A stretch of 64,000 bases of DNA from Pontibacter sp. SGAir0037 (GCF_005491705.1 NZ_CP028092.1:992001-1056000); one strand, 5' to 3'. Counted from the stretch's first letter, positions 17,874 through 27,015 are shown. Notes: a model not told the origin generated them from the sequence alone. A program made the numbers and translations.

Positions 17874-19295
17874 ATGAAAAGGCGCGATATCTTACGCAAT
17901 GGTTTATTAACCACTCTGGGGTTTACCCTGGCACCCGGCTTCAAATCGCTGGCAGAAACGGCAGGTAAAAAAAGGCCGGCTGCAGGAAAGTCTAAAAACA
18001 TTATCCTGCTGGTAAGTGACGGCATGAGCATGGGTACCCTGAACATGGCCGACCTGCTGTTGCAGCGAAAGGAGGGGAAAGGCTCGCACTGGCTTCAACT
18101 CTACCGTGAGAACAAGGGCCACCGTGCGTTGATGGATACGGCTTCGGCCAATTCTTTAGTCACTGATTCGGCAGCAGCCAGTTCTTCCTGGGGAGGCGGC
18201 ATGCGTGTAAACAATGGCAGCCTTAATGTAGGACCTAAAGGAGAGAAGCCGCAACCGATCTGGCAGAAATTCAAGGCAGCCGGAAAGGCGGTAGGCTGCG
18301 TTACGACTGTACCCATTACGCATGCCACACCGGCCGGCTTCTGTGTGAACAGCTCCAGCCGGAATGCCCAGCCCGAAATTGCCCTGGAGTACCTGAAGCT
18401 GCAGTTCGATGTAATGATGGGTGGGGGACTGGAATACTTCAGTCCGGCAAAACGCGAAGACAAACAGGACCTGCTGCAGGCGTTCCGTGCCCATAACTTT
18501 GATGTAGCCACCACACGACAGCAGATGCTGCAGCTAAAGGGGCAAAAGCCGGTACTGGGGGTTTTTCATGAAAACGGGTTGCCTTATGCCTTAGACCGTG
18601 CAAACGACAAGCAACTGCTGGACAAAACGCCTAGCCTGGCCGAAATGACGCAAACTGCCATCAACCTGATGAAGCGAAACAAGAATGGCTTTGTGCTGCA
18701 GGTAGAAGGCGGTAAGGTGGATTGGGCCGCACATGCCAATGATGCTGGCGGGCTGTTATACGACCAGCTGGCTTTTGATGAAGCAGTGGGCATAGCACTC
18801 GATTTTGCCGAAAAGGACAGAGAAACGCTGGTTATCATGACCACCGATCATGGTAATGCCAACCCGGGCCTGATTTACGGCCAGGATGTGAACAAGCATT
18901 TCGATACCATTCAGCAGCACCGGCACACCAACGAATGGGTGCTGAACCAGCTGACAAAATCCTCAAAGGTAAGTATGGTGCAGGATTTATTTGCTGAGGC
19001 GCAGGGCATCCGGATGAAAGAGGAAGATGTAAAGCTATTGCTGAGCCACTACGATGCCATAAATGATGTAGATATTTATAACCCTCGCAAACTTCCTTAC
19101 AAGCTGCTCGCCGATATACAGCGCCAGTATACCCAGGTGGGGTGGGCCAGCATGGACCATTCTGCCGACTATGTGGAGCTGGTGATGCATGGCCCCGGAA
19201 GCGAACTGTTACCCCCGTTTCTGAAGAACTACGAACTGCACAATTTCATGCTGCGGGTAGCGGCCATGGAAGAGCGTTATCTGACGGTTGGGTAA
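17874..19295 (+). CDS. Tat-exported alkaline phosphatase (PhoA family)
   Basis: 473 residues from MKRRDILRNG at 17874, chosen for its twin-arginine signal (R3-R4, then a hydrophobic stretch to about 24). The PhoA core is present: metal-binding SDGMS (48-52), nucleophile S99 in VTDSAAAS, later DxxxH-type ligands (VDWAAHANDAGG, TTDHGN) and a terminal H in SMDHSADYVE. It hydrolyses phosphate monoesters outside the inner membrane with two zinc ions and one magnesium. An operator copy stands upstream, which is odd for a zinc-requiring enzyme. The metal preference deserves attention. Confidence 0.9.
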   Translation: MKRRDILRNGLLTTLGFTLAPGFKSLAETAGKKRPAAGKSKNIILLVSDGMSMGTLNMADLLLQRKEGKGSHWLQLYRENKGHRALMDTASANSLVTDSAAASSSWGGGMRVNNGSLNVGPKGEKPQPIWQKFKAAGKAVGCVTTVPITHATPAGFCVNSSSRNAQPEIALEYLKLQFDVMMGGGLEYFSPAKREDKQDLLQAFRAHNFDVATTRQQMLQLKGQKPVLGVFHENGLPYALDRANDKQLLDKTPSLAEMTQTAINLMKRNKNGFVLQVEGGKVDWAAHANDAGGLLYDQLAFDEAVGIALDFAEKDRETLVIMTTDHGNANPGLIYGQDVNKHFDTIQQHRHTNEWVLNQLTKSSKVSMVQDLFAEAQGIRMKEEDVKLLLSHYDAINDVDIYNPRKLPYKLLADIQRQYTQVGWASMDHSADYVELVMHGPGSELLPPFLKNYELHNFMLRVAAMEERYLTVG

Positions 19296-19313
19296 TTTCT
19301 ATGCATGTAAAAA

Positions 19314-19338
19314 AGCCGTGGCTGTGAAAGGCGCGGCT
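19314..19338 (+). terminator. Probable terminator after phosphatase gene
   Basis: AGCCGTGGC pairs imperfectly with GCGCGGCT, flanked by A runs on the left and AAAAA on the right, so it could also work on the minus strand. Confidence 0.45.
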
Positions 19339-19444
19339 AAAAACAGTCACTTCCTATTTTCTATAAAAAATCTGAATACTGCTGACAAACTGTTGTCATT
19401 ACAGGCCTGTAGCTTTGAGGTATCGTTTCATCAAAAGCAAAAAA

Positions 19445-19939
19445 ATGGATACAACAGTTAAAACAATGGGAAAAGCGACCGTTATTACCTCTGCTGAATT
19501 GCTGGAGCACTGGCAGGGCCATAGGGGGCTGACCCGACGTGTGATTGAAGCTTTTCCGGAAAAGGAGCTTTACGAGTACTCCCTGGGCGGCATGCGCCCC
19601 TTCGGAGATATGGTACAGGAACTGCTCGCCATCGCAGTGCCGGGCATCAGGCAAATAGCAGGCGGCCAAACTGAAGCCCTGCACGAACAACTGGAGCAGG
19701 CTAAAACCAAAGCCGGCATACTTAGGCTTTGGGATGAGGCGACAGCAGAATTGAATAAGTACTGGGCGCAGGTGCCGGATGAGAAATTCCAGGAGCGTAT
19801 ACTGGCCTTTGGACAATACGAGGGAACAGTATTGTCTACCGTCTTATACTTTATCGATAATGAAATTCATCATCGGGCGCAGGGGTATGTATATCTGCGA
19901 ACCTTGGGGATTGAGCCACCTTTCTTTTGGGAGAGATAG
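19445..19939 (+). CDS. DinB/YfiT-like four-helix protein
   Basis: 164 residues from MDTTVKTMG (19445); the longer frame at 19415 starts in the promoter. It has the DinB-superfamily plan: an N-terminal helix with E-H-W-x-x-H, a helix near 45-60 and the closing NEIHHRAQGYVYLR motif, whose His residues complete the usual metal site. Function in this family is seldom known (thiol transferases, damage-inducible). It is followed 12 bases later by a small gene and then by a convergent WYL regulator, a grouping that may be one stress unit. Confidence 0.75.
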   Translation: MDTTVKTMGKATVITSAELLEHWQGHRGLTRRVIEAFPEKELYEYSLGGMRPFGDMVQELLAIAVPGIRQIAGGQTEALHEQLEQAKTKAGILRLWDEATAELNKYWAQVPDEKFQERILAFGQYEGTVLSTVLYFIDNEIHHRAQGYVYLRTLGIEPPFFWER

Positions 19940-19951
19940 ATTGAGCTTATC

Positions 19952-20173
19952 ATGAAGACAGTGCTTGTATTTAAAACATCGGTCTCTACTTGCTGCTGTG
20001 CGCTGCAGGTGAAGCCTTTGCTGGACGAGCTGATGGGCAGTGGAGAAACCTGGAACTTTGATCTGGAGGATTGCGACCGCATCCTCCGGGTCGAAGCTGT
20101 TTCGCTACAGGCTTCCATCATCATTCGCAGTCTGAACGAAGCGGGCTTTGCCTGTGAGGAACTGGAGGATTGA
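19952..20173 (+). CDS. Small protein with CCC motif, HMA-like fold
   Basis: A 73-residue protein. Its beginning MKTVLVFKTSVSTCCCALQV and regular strand-helix pattern look like a heavy-metal-associated (ferredoxin-like) domain in which the usual CxxC is replaced by three adjacent Cys (14-16). It is cotranscribed with the DinB-like gene (12-base gap). Function unknown; metal or thiol binding is plausible. Confidence 0.65.
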   Translation: MKTVLVFKTSVSTCCCALQVKPLLDELMGSGETWNFDLEDCDRILRVEAVSLQASIIIRSLNEAGFACEELED

Positions 20174-20185
20174 TAATCTGCAGCC

Positions 20186-21142
20186 TTACAGATTCGCTTT
20201 AGCACTTTCCAGCAGTTGGCTGACCCGTTCCCGAAAGCTTTCGGGTTCTACAATTTCAGCGCAATCGGCAAACATGAGGTACCATCGGGGCAGTGCGTCC
20301 TGTATGTCTGAAGTCATGAAGGTCATCTCCACCTGGTCCGCCAGAATTTTCTCTTCCACAAAGCCATAGTATTTGCGCCCCGTGCTCACGTATTTGGCCA
20401 CCTCTTTATCTACCCGGATAATGACCTTTATGCTTTTAGGAGGAAGATTGGTTTTCCGGTGGTCGGCCAGGGTGCCATGGTCTTTTGTAAAGGCGTTTTG
20501 TGTGAGCTTTATCCGCATCATGCGGTCGGTGCGGAATTGCCGGTAATCGGATCGCAGGTGACAGTAGGCCAGCACATACCAAAAGTTATTTTCGTGAAAA
20601 AGACCCACCGGCTCAATAATGCGTTCAGTTTGGTCATCGGTATAGGATGCCTGGTACTGCAGGCTAACCTGCTTTTTTTCAGCAATGCTGTCGATAAGCA
20701 CGTTTAGCGCATCCGGGGCATGTTTGTTGAACAGTTCTTGCGAGGAATCTACCCATATCTGCGCCTCCAGCGCAGCCACCCGCTCCCGGGCATGGCTCTT
20801 CAGCACAGATTTTACTTTATACATAGCCGACTCGTAGTGGGCACCAAGAGCCCTGTCGCTGAACTTCTGCATCAGTTTTTCGGCAGCGACAAAACTGGCA
20901 GCTTCCTCAGGCGTGAACAGTACGGGAGGAAGGCGATATCCTTCTACCAGGGAGTAGCCAACACCAGCCTCTCCTGTAACAGGAACCCCTGCTGCCTCCA
21001 GCGACCGCACATCCCTGTAAATGGTGCGCAGGCTTACCTCAAAACGGTTGGCCAGTTCCTGCGCCTTAATCACTCGCCCTGACTGCAGGTGAATTAAAAT
21101 CGCTACAATGCGATCAAAACGATTTAGATTTTCCTTTTCCAT
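20186..21142 (-). CDS. YafY-type HTH/WYL transcriptional regulator
   Basis: 318 residues from MEKENLNRFD (21142). The 68 upstream codons overlap the promoter and operator at 21277-21312 and are rejected. Residues 5-60 form an HTH_11 domain (ANRFEVSLRTIYRDVRSLEA). A WYL domain follows (about 130-215, FWYVLAYCHLRSDYRQFR), then a C-terminal beta domain. WYL proteins sense small ligands or nucleic acids. It converges on the DinB-like pair, 12 bases from it, and probably controls that pair. Confidence 0.9.
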   Translation of the reverse strand: MEKENLNRFDRIVAILIHLQSGRVIKAQELANRFEVSLRTIYRDVRSLEAAGVPVTGEAGVGYSLVEGYRLPPVLFTPEEAASFVAAEKLMQKFSDRALGAHYESAMYKVKSVLKSHARERVAALEAQIWVDSSQELFNKHAPDALNVLIDSIAEKKQVSLQYQASYTDDQTERIIEPVGLFHENNFWYVLAYCHLRSDYRQFRTDRMMRIKLTQNAFTKDHGTLADHRKTNLPPKSIKVIIRVDKEVAKYVSTGRKYYGFVEEKILADQVEMTFMTSDIQDALPRWYLMFADCAEIVEPESFRERVSQLLESAKANL

Positions 21143-21276
21143 AGCGCCGCCAGTATTTGAATCAAAAATAACGTGAAGCAGCCAATGGGGCAAATTTAAT
21201 AAGGCTTTGGTGCCAGTTATGGTGGTTCTGTTTAAAGTGTATCGGTAGGAAAGTTTTCTTTCATCGATTGAGCTTA

Positions 21277-21312
21277 TTGTTTTTATGTTATAGAATATGC
21301 ATATTTGTTGCA
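21277..21312 (+). promoter_or_regulatory. Promoter with operator on its -7 element
   Basis: TTG at 21277-21279, 20 bases, then CATATTTG at 21300-21307 (7 of 8 to TAnnTTTG). Operator TGCATATTTGTTGCA at 21298-21312 covers the -7 element here rather than the -33. It lies 20 bases upstream of the small protein start at 21333. Confidence 0.6.
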
Positions 21313-21332
21313 TGTGCAATAGAGTTTCAAAA

Positions 21333-21677
21333 ATGATGAAATGCATCGGGGTCTTAAATAAGGCTTCTGCGATACTCCTGTTGCTGATTTTTATATGGAC
21401 ACTAGCTGTTCCAGTTATACATACTCATCCAGATACCGAAGAATCAAGTTCTTCTTATCATGAAGAAATTGAGCAGGCTTCGGTGCACAAGCAGTATATA
21501 AAATGTATGTTCTGCGAAAGCATGTTGCACAAGCATAAAGAACAGTATACCTTAAGCCATTCTTTGGCATTTACCGTTTTCAAAGCACCTGTAATAAAAA
21601 GTGTCATCACGTACAAAGCAGGTGTCTCCCAATTATCCTTTCTATCCTGGACAAACAAAGGGCCTCCGCAGGTATAG
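21333..21677 (+). CDS. Small His/Cys secreted protein ending in NKGPPQV
   Basis: 114 residues from the first of two Mets (MMKCIGVL) at 21333; an upstream in-frame Met at 21297 lies inside the operator. One hydrophobic segment (about 12-30) leads to H-T-H, then a polar acidic stretch, K-C-M-F-C and H-K-H motifs, and the ending N-K-G-P-P-Q-V. It is a paralogue in layout of the proteins at 2409-2723 and 34950-35306. Downstream stands the second ABC-2 transporter. Metal binding at the envelope is inferred. Confidence 0.65.
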   Translation: MMKCIGVLNKASAILLLLIFIWTLAVPVIHTHPDTEESSSSYHEEIEQASVHKQYIKCMFCESMLHKHKEQYTLSHSLAFTVFKAPVIKSVITYKAGVSQLSFLSWTNKGPPQV

Positions 21678-21954
21678 CCTTCTTCATGCCTGCCCGTAGG
21701 TACAGACTATATTTTTAGCCTTTTCATGCTTTAGCAGCGGGCTGTATCCCAATGCCTATGTAGGTATACAACAGCCTGCTTAATTGCCGATTCCTTTTTA
21801 TGCTGGCTTTTGGAGATTACTAGATTTTTTCTGCAAGGGAGCAGAGGATAAAGGGCTGAACCCACTCCTCCGAAATCCAATGAGCACCAGCAGGTATAGG
21901 CAGGCTTTCATGTTACCAAATTCCTTCCTTTATATTTAAGAAAAACAGCATCCT

Positions 21955-22650
21955 ATGTTAGAAGCTATTCAACTTACCAAAACGTACCAGAACCATACTG
22001 CGCTGCACAACCTGAACCTGCAGGTGAGGCCAGGGGAAATCTATTGCCTGCTGGGCCAAAACGGAGCCGGTAAAACTACCACCATCAACTTGTTTCTTGG
22101 TTTTACAGAAGCAAGCACTGGAAAAGCAAAAATTAATGGCGTGGAAGTAAAACCAGGCAGCCATGAAACCAAAGCCTTTGTCGCTTATATACCGGAGGTC
22201 GTGATGCTGTACGGAAACCTGAATAGTCTCGAGAACCTGGACTACTTCAGCCGGCTGGCAGGCTTTAAATACAGTAAGTCCGATCTTAGGCATTTCCTGG
22301 CGCTGGCGGGTTTGCAGCAGGATGCATTTCATAAACCGCTTGCGGGTTACAGCAAGGGCATGCGACAGAAAGTTGGTATTGCCATTGCCATTGCAAAACA
22401 GGCGGATGTCCTTTTGATGGATGAACCCACCTCGGGCCTGGACCCGAAGGCGACGGATGAATTTACCCGCACTGTGAAGCGACTCGGGGAAGAAGGCAAA
22501 GCGGTACTGATGGCGACGCACGATATTTTCAATGCCGTGAACGTGGGCAACAGAATCGGCATTATGCGGCGCGGGGAACTGGTGCACGAGCTTCCGGCTG
22601 GCCAGGTCGATGCCAGGCAATTACAGGAGCTCTACCTGGAAACCATCTGA
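21955..22650 (+). CDS. ABC transporter ATPase, second copy
   Basis: A 231-residue paralogue of 5716-6426 with Walker A GQNGAGKT (34-41), signature YSKGMRQK (132-139), Walker B LLMDEP (153-158) and the same THDIF switch. Long stretches are identical between copies (GQNGAGK, TTINLFLGF, GYSKGMRQKVGIAIA). It heads a transporter set with the two permeases that follow, though 150 bases separate it from the first permease, more than in the other copy. Confidence 0.9.
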   Translation: MLEAIQLTKTYQNHTALHNLNLQVRPGEIYCLLGQNGAGKTTTINLFLGFTEASTGKAKINGVEVKPGSHETKAFVAYIPEVVMLYGNLNSLENLDYFSRLAGFKYSKSDLRHFLALAGLQQDAFHKPLAGYSKGMRQKVGIAIAIAKQADVLLMDEPTSGLDPKATDEFTRTVKRLGEEGKAVLMATHDIFNAVNVGNRIGIMRRGELVHELPAGQVDARQLQELYLETI

Positions 22651-22800
22651 TAAGGGAAGGTTACAGAATGCTACTTCTTCTCCTTCACCGGCCTTTATTT
22701 AACTACAGATTTTGTACTGACGGGGAATAGCGAAGAAGACATTATAACCACTTTTACGCATCCCTTAGTTTTTAAAAGCTTATCCATATAAATATAGTTC

Positions 22801-24225
22801 ATGATGAAAATAGTGCTTATCGCTTTAAATGAATGGCGCGCTTTAACCCTCAGCCGTGCTTTTCTGATACTCGGAGGGCTGGTGCTGGTACTTACCGCCT
22901 ATACCATTGTGGCTGGAGCCATGCAGTACAAGCAGGTGCATGCGCACCGGGAAGAGGCACGAGGGTTTATGCGGCAAAAGTTCCTGGGGCAGGGGGAGGT
23001 GAACCCCCACAGCGCCGCACACTACGGGCATTTTGTATTTAAGCCGCACGCTTTCCTGCATGTGTTTGATCCTGGTGTAGAGAAGTATGTTGGCACTACC
23101 CTACGGTTGGAGGGGCACCGGCAGAATGAAGCAGCTTTTGCCACCAGCCAGAGCCAGTCTTCCCTGGTTCGTTTCGGAGAGCTCGCGTTTGTGTTGCTCC
23201 TGCAGGTTATTTTCCCGCTGCTTATCATTTTTACCTGCCACCGCGCGGTGGTGGATGAACGGGCCAGTGGCACCTTAAAGCTGCTGCAGTCACAGGGAAT
23301 TACGATGCGGCAGTTGCTGTGGGGTAAAATTTTCGGTTACACGCTTGTGTACCTGTTGCTGCTGCTGGTTTGCGTAGTGCTGTTCCTGCTCGTGATCCGT
23401 TTTATTTCCGTAGAACCGCAAGGTGCAGGTTGGCAGCTGTTGCTGTTGCCAGGCATCTACGGCATATATTATTTTATCCTGATCATGCTGACGGTATACC
23501 TGTCGGCCTGGGCCCGTACTGCCGGAGCTGTTCTGGTGAACATGCTGGGCATCTGGTTCCTGTTTACAGTTATTGTGCCGAAAGCGGCTGCTAACATAGG
23601 AGAACAACTCGCGCCTTTGCCTTCTAAATTGGCGGTGGATAGCTGGATACAGGAGGCGAACCGCAACGGCATCGATGGCCACGACCCGAAAAACAAACGA
23701 GTAGAGGAGCTTAAAGAGGCGCTGCTGACCAAGTATGGGGTGGAGGACCTGAAAGCACTTCCAGTGAATGCCGACGGCGTTATCATGCAGGAAGATGAGG
23801 AGTACCACAACATGGTGTACGACAGGAGTTTTGGTGCGCTTCAGGATACCATACGCAGGCAGAACAGCATTGGCAGCCTGGCTGCTGTTGCAGCCCCTTT
23901 CCTGGCTATCCGCAATTTGTCGATGGCAGTGGCCCAGACAGATGTGTACCACCATTTCCATTTCCTGCAGGAGGCAGAAAACTACCGCAGACACCTGATT
24001 AAACAGCTCAACGATGAGCATGCCTACGGGGGCTCCAGAACGGGCGACTGGGACTGGAAGGTAAGTGCCTCCTACTGGCAGGGAATAGAGGATTTCACCT
24101 ACCAACCACCTGGCATTAGCTGGGCTCTGTCGCAGCGCATGCCGGAACTAATGGCACTCGGTATCTGGGTACTGGGGCTGCTACTTCTTATTCAGTTCAC
24201 ATCACCTAAAATACCTGTTTTATGA
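22801..24225 (+). CDS. ABC-2 permease, DUF3526-like, second copy (first)
   Basis: A 474-residue paralogue of 6429-7850: N-terminal helix (about 18-40), the RQNxAxF...QSSLVRFGE block before the helix cluster (about 135-270), ERASGTLKLLQSQG, and a terminal helix (about 452-468). Its stop overlaps the start of the next gene (ATGA). Same presumed role as the first copy. Confidence 0.85.
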   Translation: MMKIVLIALNEWRALTLSRAFLILGGLVLVLTAYTIVAGAMQYKQVHAHREEARGFMRQKFLGQGEVNPHSAAHYGHFVFKPHAFLHVFDPGVEKYVGTTLRLEGHRQNEAAFATSQSQSSLVRFGELAFVLLLQVIFPLLIIFTCHRAVVDERASGTLKLLQSQGITMRQLLWGKIFGYTLVYLLLLLVCVVLFLLVIRFISVEPQGAGWQLLLLPGIYGIYYFILIMLTVYLSAWARTAGAVLVNMLGIWFLFTVIVPKAAANIGEQLAPLPSKLAVDSWIQEANRNGIDGHDPKNKRVEELKEALLTKYGVEDLKALPVNADGVIMQEDEEYHNMVYDRSFGALQDTIRRQNSIGSLAAVAAPFLAIRNLSMAVAQTDVYHHFHFLQEAENYRRHLIKQLNDEHAYGGSRTGDWDWKVSASYWQGIEDFTYQPPGISWALSQRMPELMALGIWVLGLLLLIQFTSPKIPVL

Positions 24226-25613
24226 GCCTCTGGAAATTAATCTGGCAATATGAATTTATAGCGCTGTGCCGTCGGAAAGGCCTGTTGCTGGGCCTTATAC
24301 TGCTTTTTTTGTCAGGACTTTACGCTATTCATTATGGTCATAGTTTCGTAGAACATCAGCGGGATGTGCTGTACCAGGTGGATACTTTGCAGACAGCTAA
24401 TTATTCCAAAACCTTTCAGAAGCTCTCCGAAGACACAGTTGCCTTTCCTAAAAAGCAGCCCTACAATGCCTACATGAGCGACTGGGGTACGCAAAAAATG
24501 GTAACGTATGCTCCTTCGGGTTTTGCAGCGCTTTCTATCGGGCAGAAGGACAATTTTTCTTTCTACCACAATGTGTTTATCCTCAACAGTGTGTTCAACA
24601 ACAAACTGCAGGAGATCCGGAACCCTGACAAGCTGCTGGCCGGCAATTTTGACCTGGCATTTGTGATACTGTACCTGTTCCCGTTGCTGGTGATTGCGCT
24701 TGGCTATAACGTGCTGTCGGAGGAGAAGGAAAGCTATACCTACAAGCTTTTGAAGGTACATGCACCTTCAGTGCACCGGGTGGTGGTGCATAAACTTACG
24801 TTTCGCTTTTTTGTCACCTTTCTGTTGCTGTTCGTTCTGAGTCTGATTGGGTTTGTCGTGAACAGGATTGATGTCGGGGGACAGATGGTAATCTGGCTGC
24901 TGGCAAGTAAGCTGTACTTGTTGTTCTGGTATTCGCTGGTATACCTGTTCACTTCCTTCAACACCAATGGTACGGCTAATGCACTCGCCTTGCTTGCCTC
25001 CTGGATCCTGGTGCTCCTGTTTATACCGACAACTGTAAACTTTGCCGCCAACCATGATGAGGGGAGCGGACACCTGGAGCTGGTATCGGTGGGCCGGGAA
25101 AATAGCAGCATCTACAGCTGGCCTACCCGGCAACTGCTGGACTCCTTATATATAAAATCCCCTGCTTTCAGTAAAGCGAACTATAGCATTAAAGATTCCA
25201 CTAACCTCAAGCTGGTAGGGTATGTGGAGATGTCGCATGCCCGGTACAATAGCGAAGGCCTCGGGTTACTCGAGCAGCAGCGGCAAACATACGAGCGCAC
25301 GCTGGATTTCAACATGATTAATCCTGCCTATACCGTGCTCCATGTATTGAACCAGGTGGCGCAGACAGAGCTCAACCATTACCAGCACTATATGAAAGCC
25401 GCGCTTGAGTACCAGCAGGCCCGGCGCTACTACATTTTTGATTACCTGCTGGCCGGAAGAACCTTTGGGGCCGATGACTACAAAGGATTCCCACAGTTCG
25501 AACTGCAGTTGCCTTCTTACGGGCTAAGTCAAGCCTTCAGGAGCCTTCTGCCGCTCTTTTTCCTGGTGCTGCTGTTTGCAGGTGCAGGTTATTTGTTCTA
25601 CCGAAAAGTTTAG
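24222..25613 (+). CDS. ABC-2 permease, DUF3526-like, second copy (second)
   Basis: A 463-residue paralogue of 7854-9236 with the same topology and the shared blocks (E/K)xxLLAGNFDLAFVILYLFPLL and LSIGQKDNFSFY. Its ATG overlaps the previous stop codon, so the pair is translationally coupled. A perfect terminator hairpin follows at 25624. Confidence 0.85.
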   Translation: MSLWKLIWQYEFIALCRRKGLLLGLILLFLSGLYAIHYGHSFVEHQRDVLYQVDTLQTANYSKTFQKLSEDTVAFPKKQPYNAYMSDWGTQKMVTYAPSGFAALSIGQKDNFSFYHNVFILNSVFNNKLQEIRNPDKLLAGNFDLAFVILYLFPLLVIALGYNVLSEEKESYTYKLLKVHAPSVHRVVVHKLTFRFFVTFLLLFVLSLIGFVVNRIDVGGQMVIWLLASKLYLLFWYSLVYLFTSFNTNGTANALALLASWILVLLFIPTTVNFAANHDEGSGHLELVSVGRENSSIYSWPTRQLLDSLYIKSPAFSKANYSIKDSTNLKLVGYVEMSHARYNSEGLGLLEQQRQTYERTLDFNMINPAYTVLHVLNQVAQTELNHYQHYMKAALEYQQARRYYIFDYLLAGRTFGADDYKGFPQFELQLPSYGLSQAFRSLLPLFFLVLLFAGAGYLFYRKV

Positions 25614-25623
25614 TTGTTGTTGT

Positions 25624-25656
25624 AGCTGCTGCAAACATTGTTTGCAGCAGCTCTTT
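25624..25656 (+). terminator. Rho-independent terminator
   Basis: Perfect 13-bp arms (25624-25636 and 25640-25652) around a 3-base loop, followed by CTTTT. It closes the second transporter operon. Confidence 0.85.
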
Positions 25657-25787
25657 TGCTCCTTATGAAGAATTTATGCTTGCTTCTATCCTAGAGGGTA
25701 ATTTGAAAGCAGAGAGCTAACATGTCCTTTGCCTGCCTTAGAAGCTTCACCAGGTATTCCTGATAAAGCCAGGTAACACCACACGTT

Positions 25788-26306
25788 TTGCCTTCATACT
25801 GTTCCTCATGCTGGGGCTTGCTTCAGTACCGCAGTCATAGCAGCTATTCCATAGCAGGAGCAGTTACTGACAGGGCAGGTAATCCGCTGGAAGGAGCGAC
25901 GGTTAGGTTAAGAGCGTTGCCTGGTAACAGTTATCGCAGTCTGATAACGGACGTTCCCGGGAGCTATCGATTCGATAAGCTGCAGGCTGGGAAGTATGTA
26001 TTGTTTGCTACTTACTTAGGTACGGAAGGCTTTGTTAGTGATACCCTTCTGCTCGATCACAACCTCGAAGAGAAAGCTCTCCCACTGCACATTATACTTT
26101 TCGAGAAACAGCATCTTTGCAGGAAGTAACGGTAAAGGCAAAAAGAGAGCGTATTGAGATGGACAAAGTCGCTCTCCAGCGCAACGAATTACCACTACTA
26201 TGACCGACCGGACTCCCAACGCATCGGGTTGTCGGTGCTGTACCACTTAGGCGGGAAGATGCTAAATAAAAAGGGAAATAGAATTGAAGAACAGGACAGA
26301 CTATAA
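25788..26306 (+). pseudogene. Collapsed TonB-dependent receptor
   Basis: The frame at 25788 encodes a carboxypeptidase-like domain (IAGAVTDRAGNPLEGATVRL ... GSYRFDKLQAGKYVL). A one-base slip near 26105 moves the sense frame to ETASLQEVTVKAKRERIEMDKV, the usual lead into the plug. A second junction near 26186 leaps to NYHYYDRPDSQRIGLSVLYH and a typical receptor end that stops at 26306. Nearly all of the plug and barrel are missing. In the first transporter cluster a complete receptor accompanies the transporter; here only both ends survive. Confidence 0.8.
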
Positions 26307-26411
26307 ACTACTGCTCTTCCAAGTTAAAAATTAGAAATCATGAATTAGAAATGAAACGCTAATCATTGCAACTTGGGCAAATACCGTACGTGATAAAACG
26401 GCTGAACTCTC

Positions 26412-26798
26412 TTATAAAAACCCCTTTGGCAGCTTAACAGGCTGAATGCGATGCTCCTGCAGGAAATAAAAATTATTGCAGCGGGTACAATTAAAATGTA
26501 TCTGCTGTTGCCCGTTTTCATGCTGCGGTGCAAAGATGTAGGCAGGGGTCCCATTGGCATCAAGCACCTTACAGAGTACGTTTTTCTTCACAAGCGTGAT
26601 CAATAGCCTGTGTAAAGTACTTCGCTCCATCCGGTTTTCCAAGGCCCGGGCAATACAGGCTTTGGAGGTGGCTTCCCGTCGTGAAGCGATAAAGGCCAGA
26701 ACAAGGAGGCGGGGCGATGTCTTCTTGAGCCCGCTTTTCTCCAAAAGATTTGGAAGGTCTGAGTAATCTATTTTTTCGAAGCTAGGGTCTGTTTTCAT
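26412..26798 (-). CDS. Fur-family regulator, candidate Zur
   Basis: A 128-residue Fur-family protein: winged helix (about 15-82, recognition region MERSTLHRLLITLVKK) and a short dimerisation part with HFNCTRC (101-107) and H116. Only one CxxC is present; the second CxxC that forms the structural zinc site in many Fur/Zur proteins is missing, as the protein ends soon after. It is the only Fur-family gene in the window and lies in the middle of the genes preceded by TGCA-N7-TGCA. I therefore propose it as the repressor, probably zinc-sensing; iron cannot be excluded by sequence alone. Confidence 0.8.
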   Translation of the reverse strand: MKTDPSFEKIDYSDLPNLLEKSGLKKTSPRLLVLAFIASRREATSKACIARALENRMERSTLHRLLITLVKKNVLCKVLDANGTPAYIFAPQHENGQQQIHFNCTRCNNFYFLQEHRIQPVKLPKGFL

Positions 26799-27015
26799 AA
26801 GTTTAAGTTTTTAACCATGAGCCATAAGGTGCATCTTCTGCATATGAAAAAAGCAATTAGTCTATTGCCAGGGCGTTTTCACCTGTAGCATCACCTGCCT
26901 GAAAAACAGTAAAGCAATCAGGACTCTCCTTCATGAGCGAAAGGCCCGATTGCGTGAACTGCAGAATCTATGACGTACTTGACCGGAATAAACTTCAGAG
27001 ATTTTGAACTTGGCT

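Noticed and set aside
20186-21346. Long form of the WYL regulator
   Set aside because: The extra 68 codons cross an operator and promoter used in the other direction; MEKENLNRFD at 21142 begins the known domain.
21958-22620. 220-codon minus-strand frame
   Set aside because: Shadow of the second ABC ATPase, whose Walker and signature motifs are unambiguous.
25624-25652. TGCA...TGCA palindrome as a further operator
   Set aside because: The spacing is 9, not 7, and it forms a perfect hairpin followed by T directly after an operon, so it is a terminator.
26851-26863. TGCATCTTCTGCA upstream of the Fur-family gene as an autoregulatory operator
   Set aside because: The spacing is 5 rather than 7 and no promoter element aligns; it may be coincidence.
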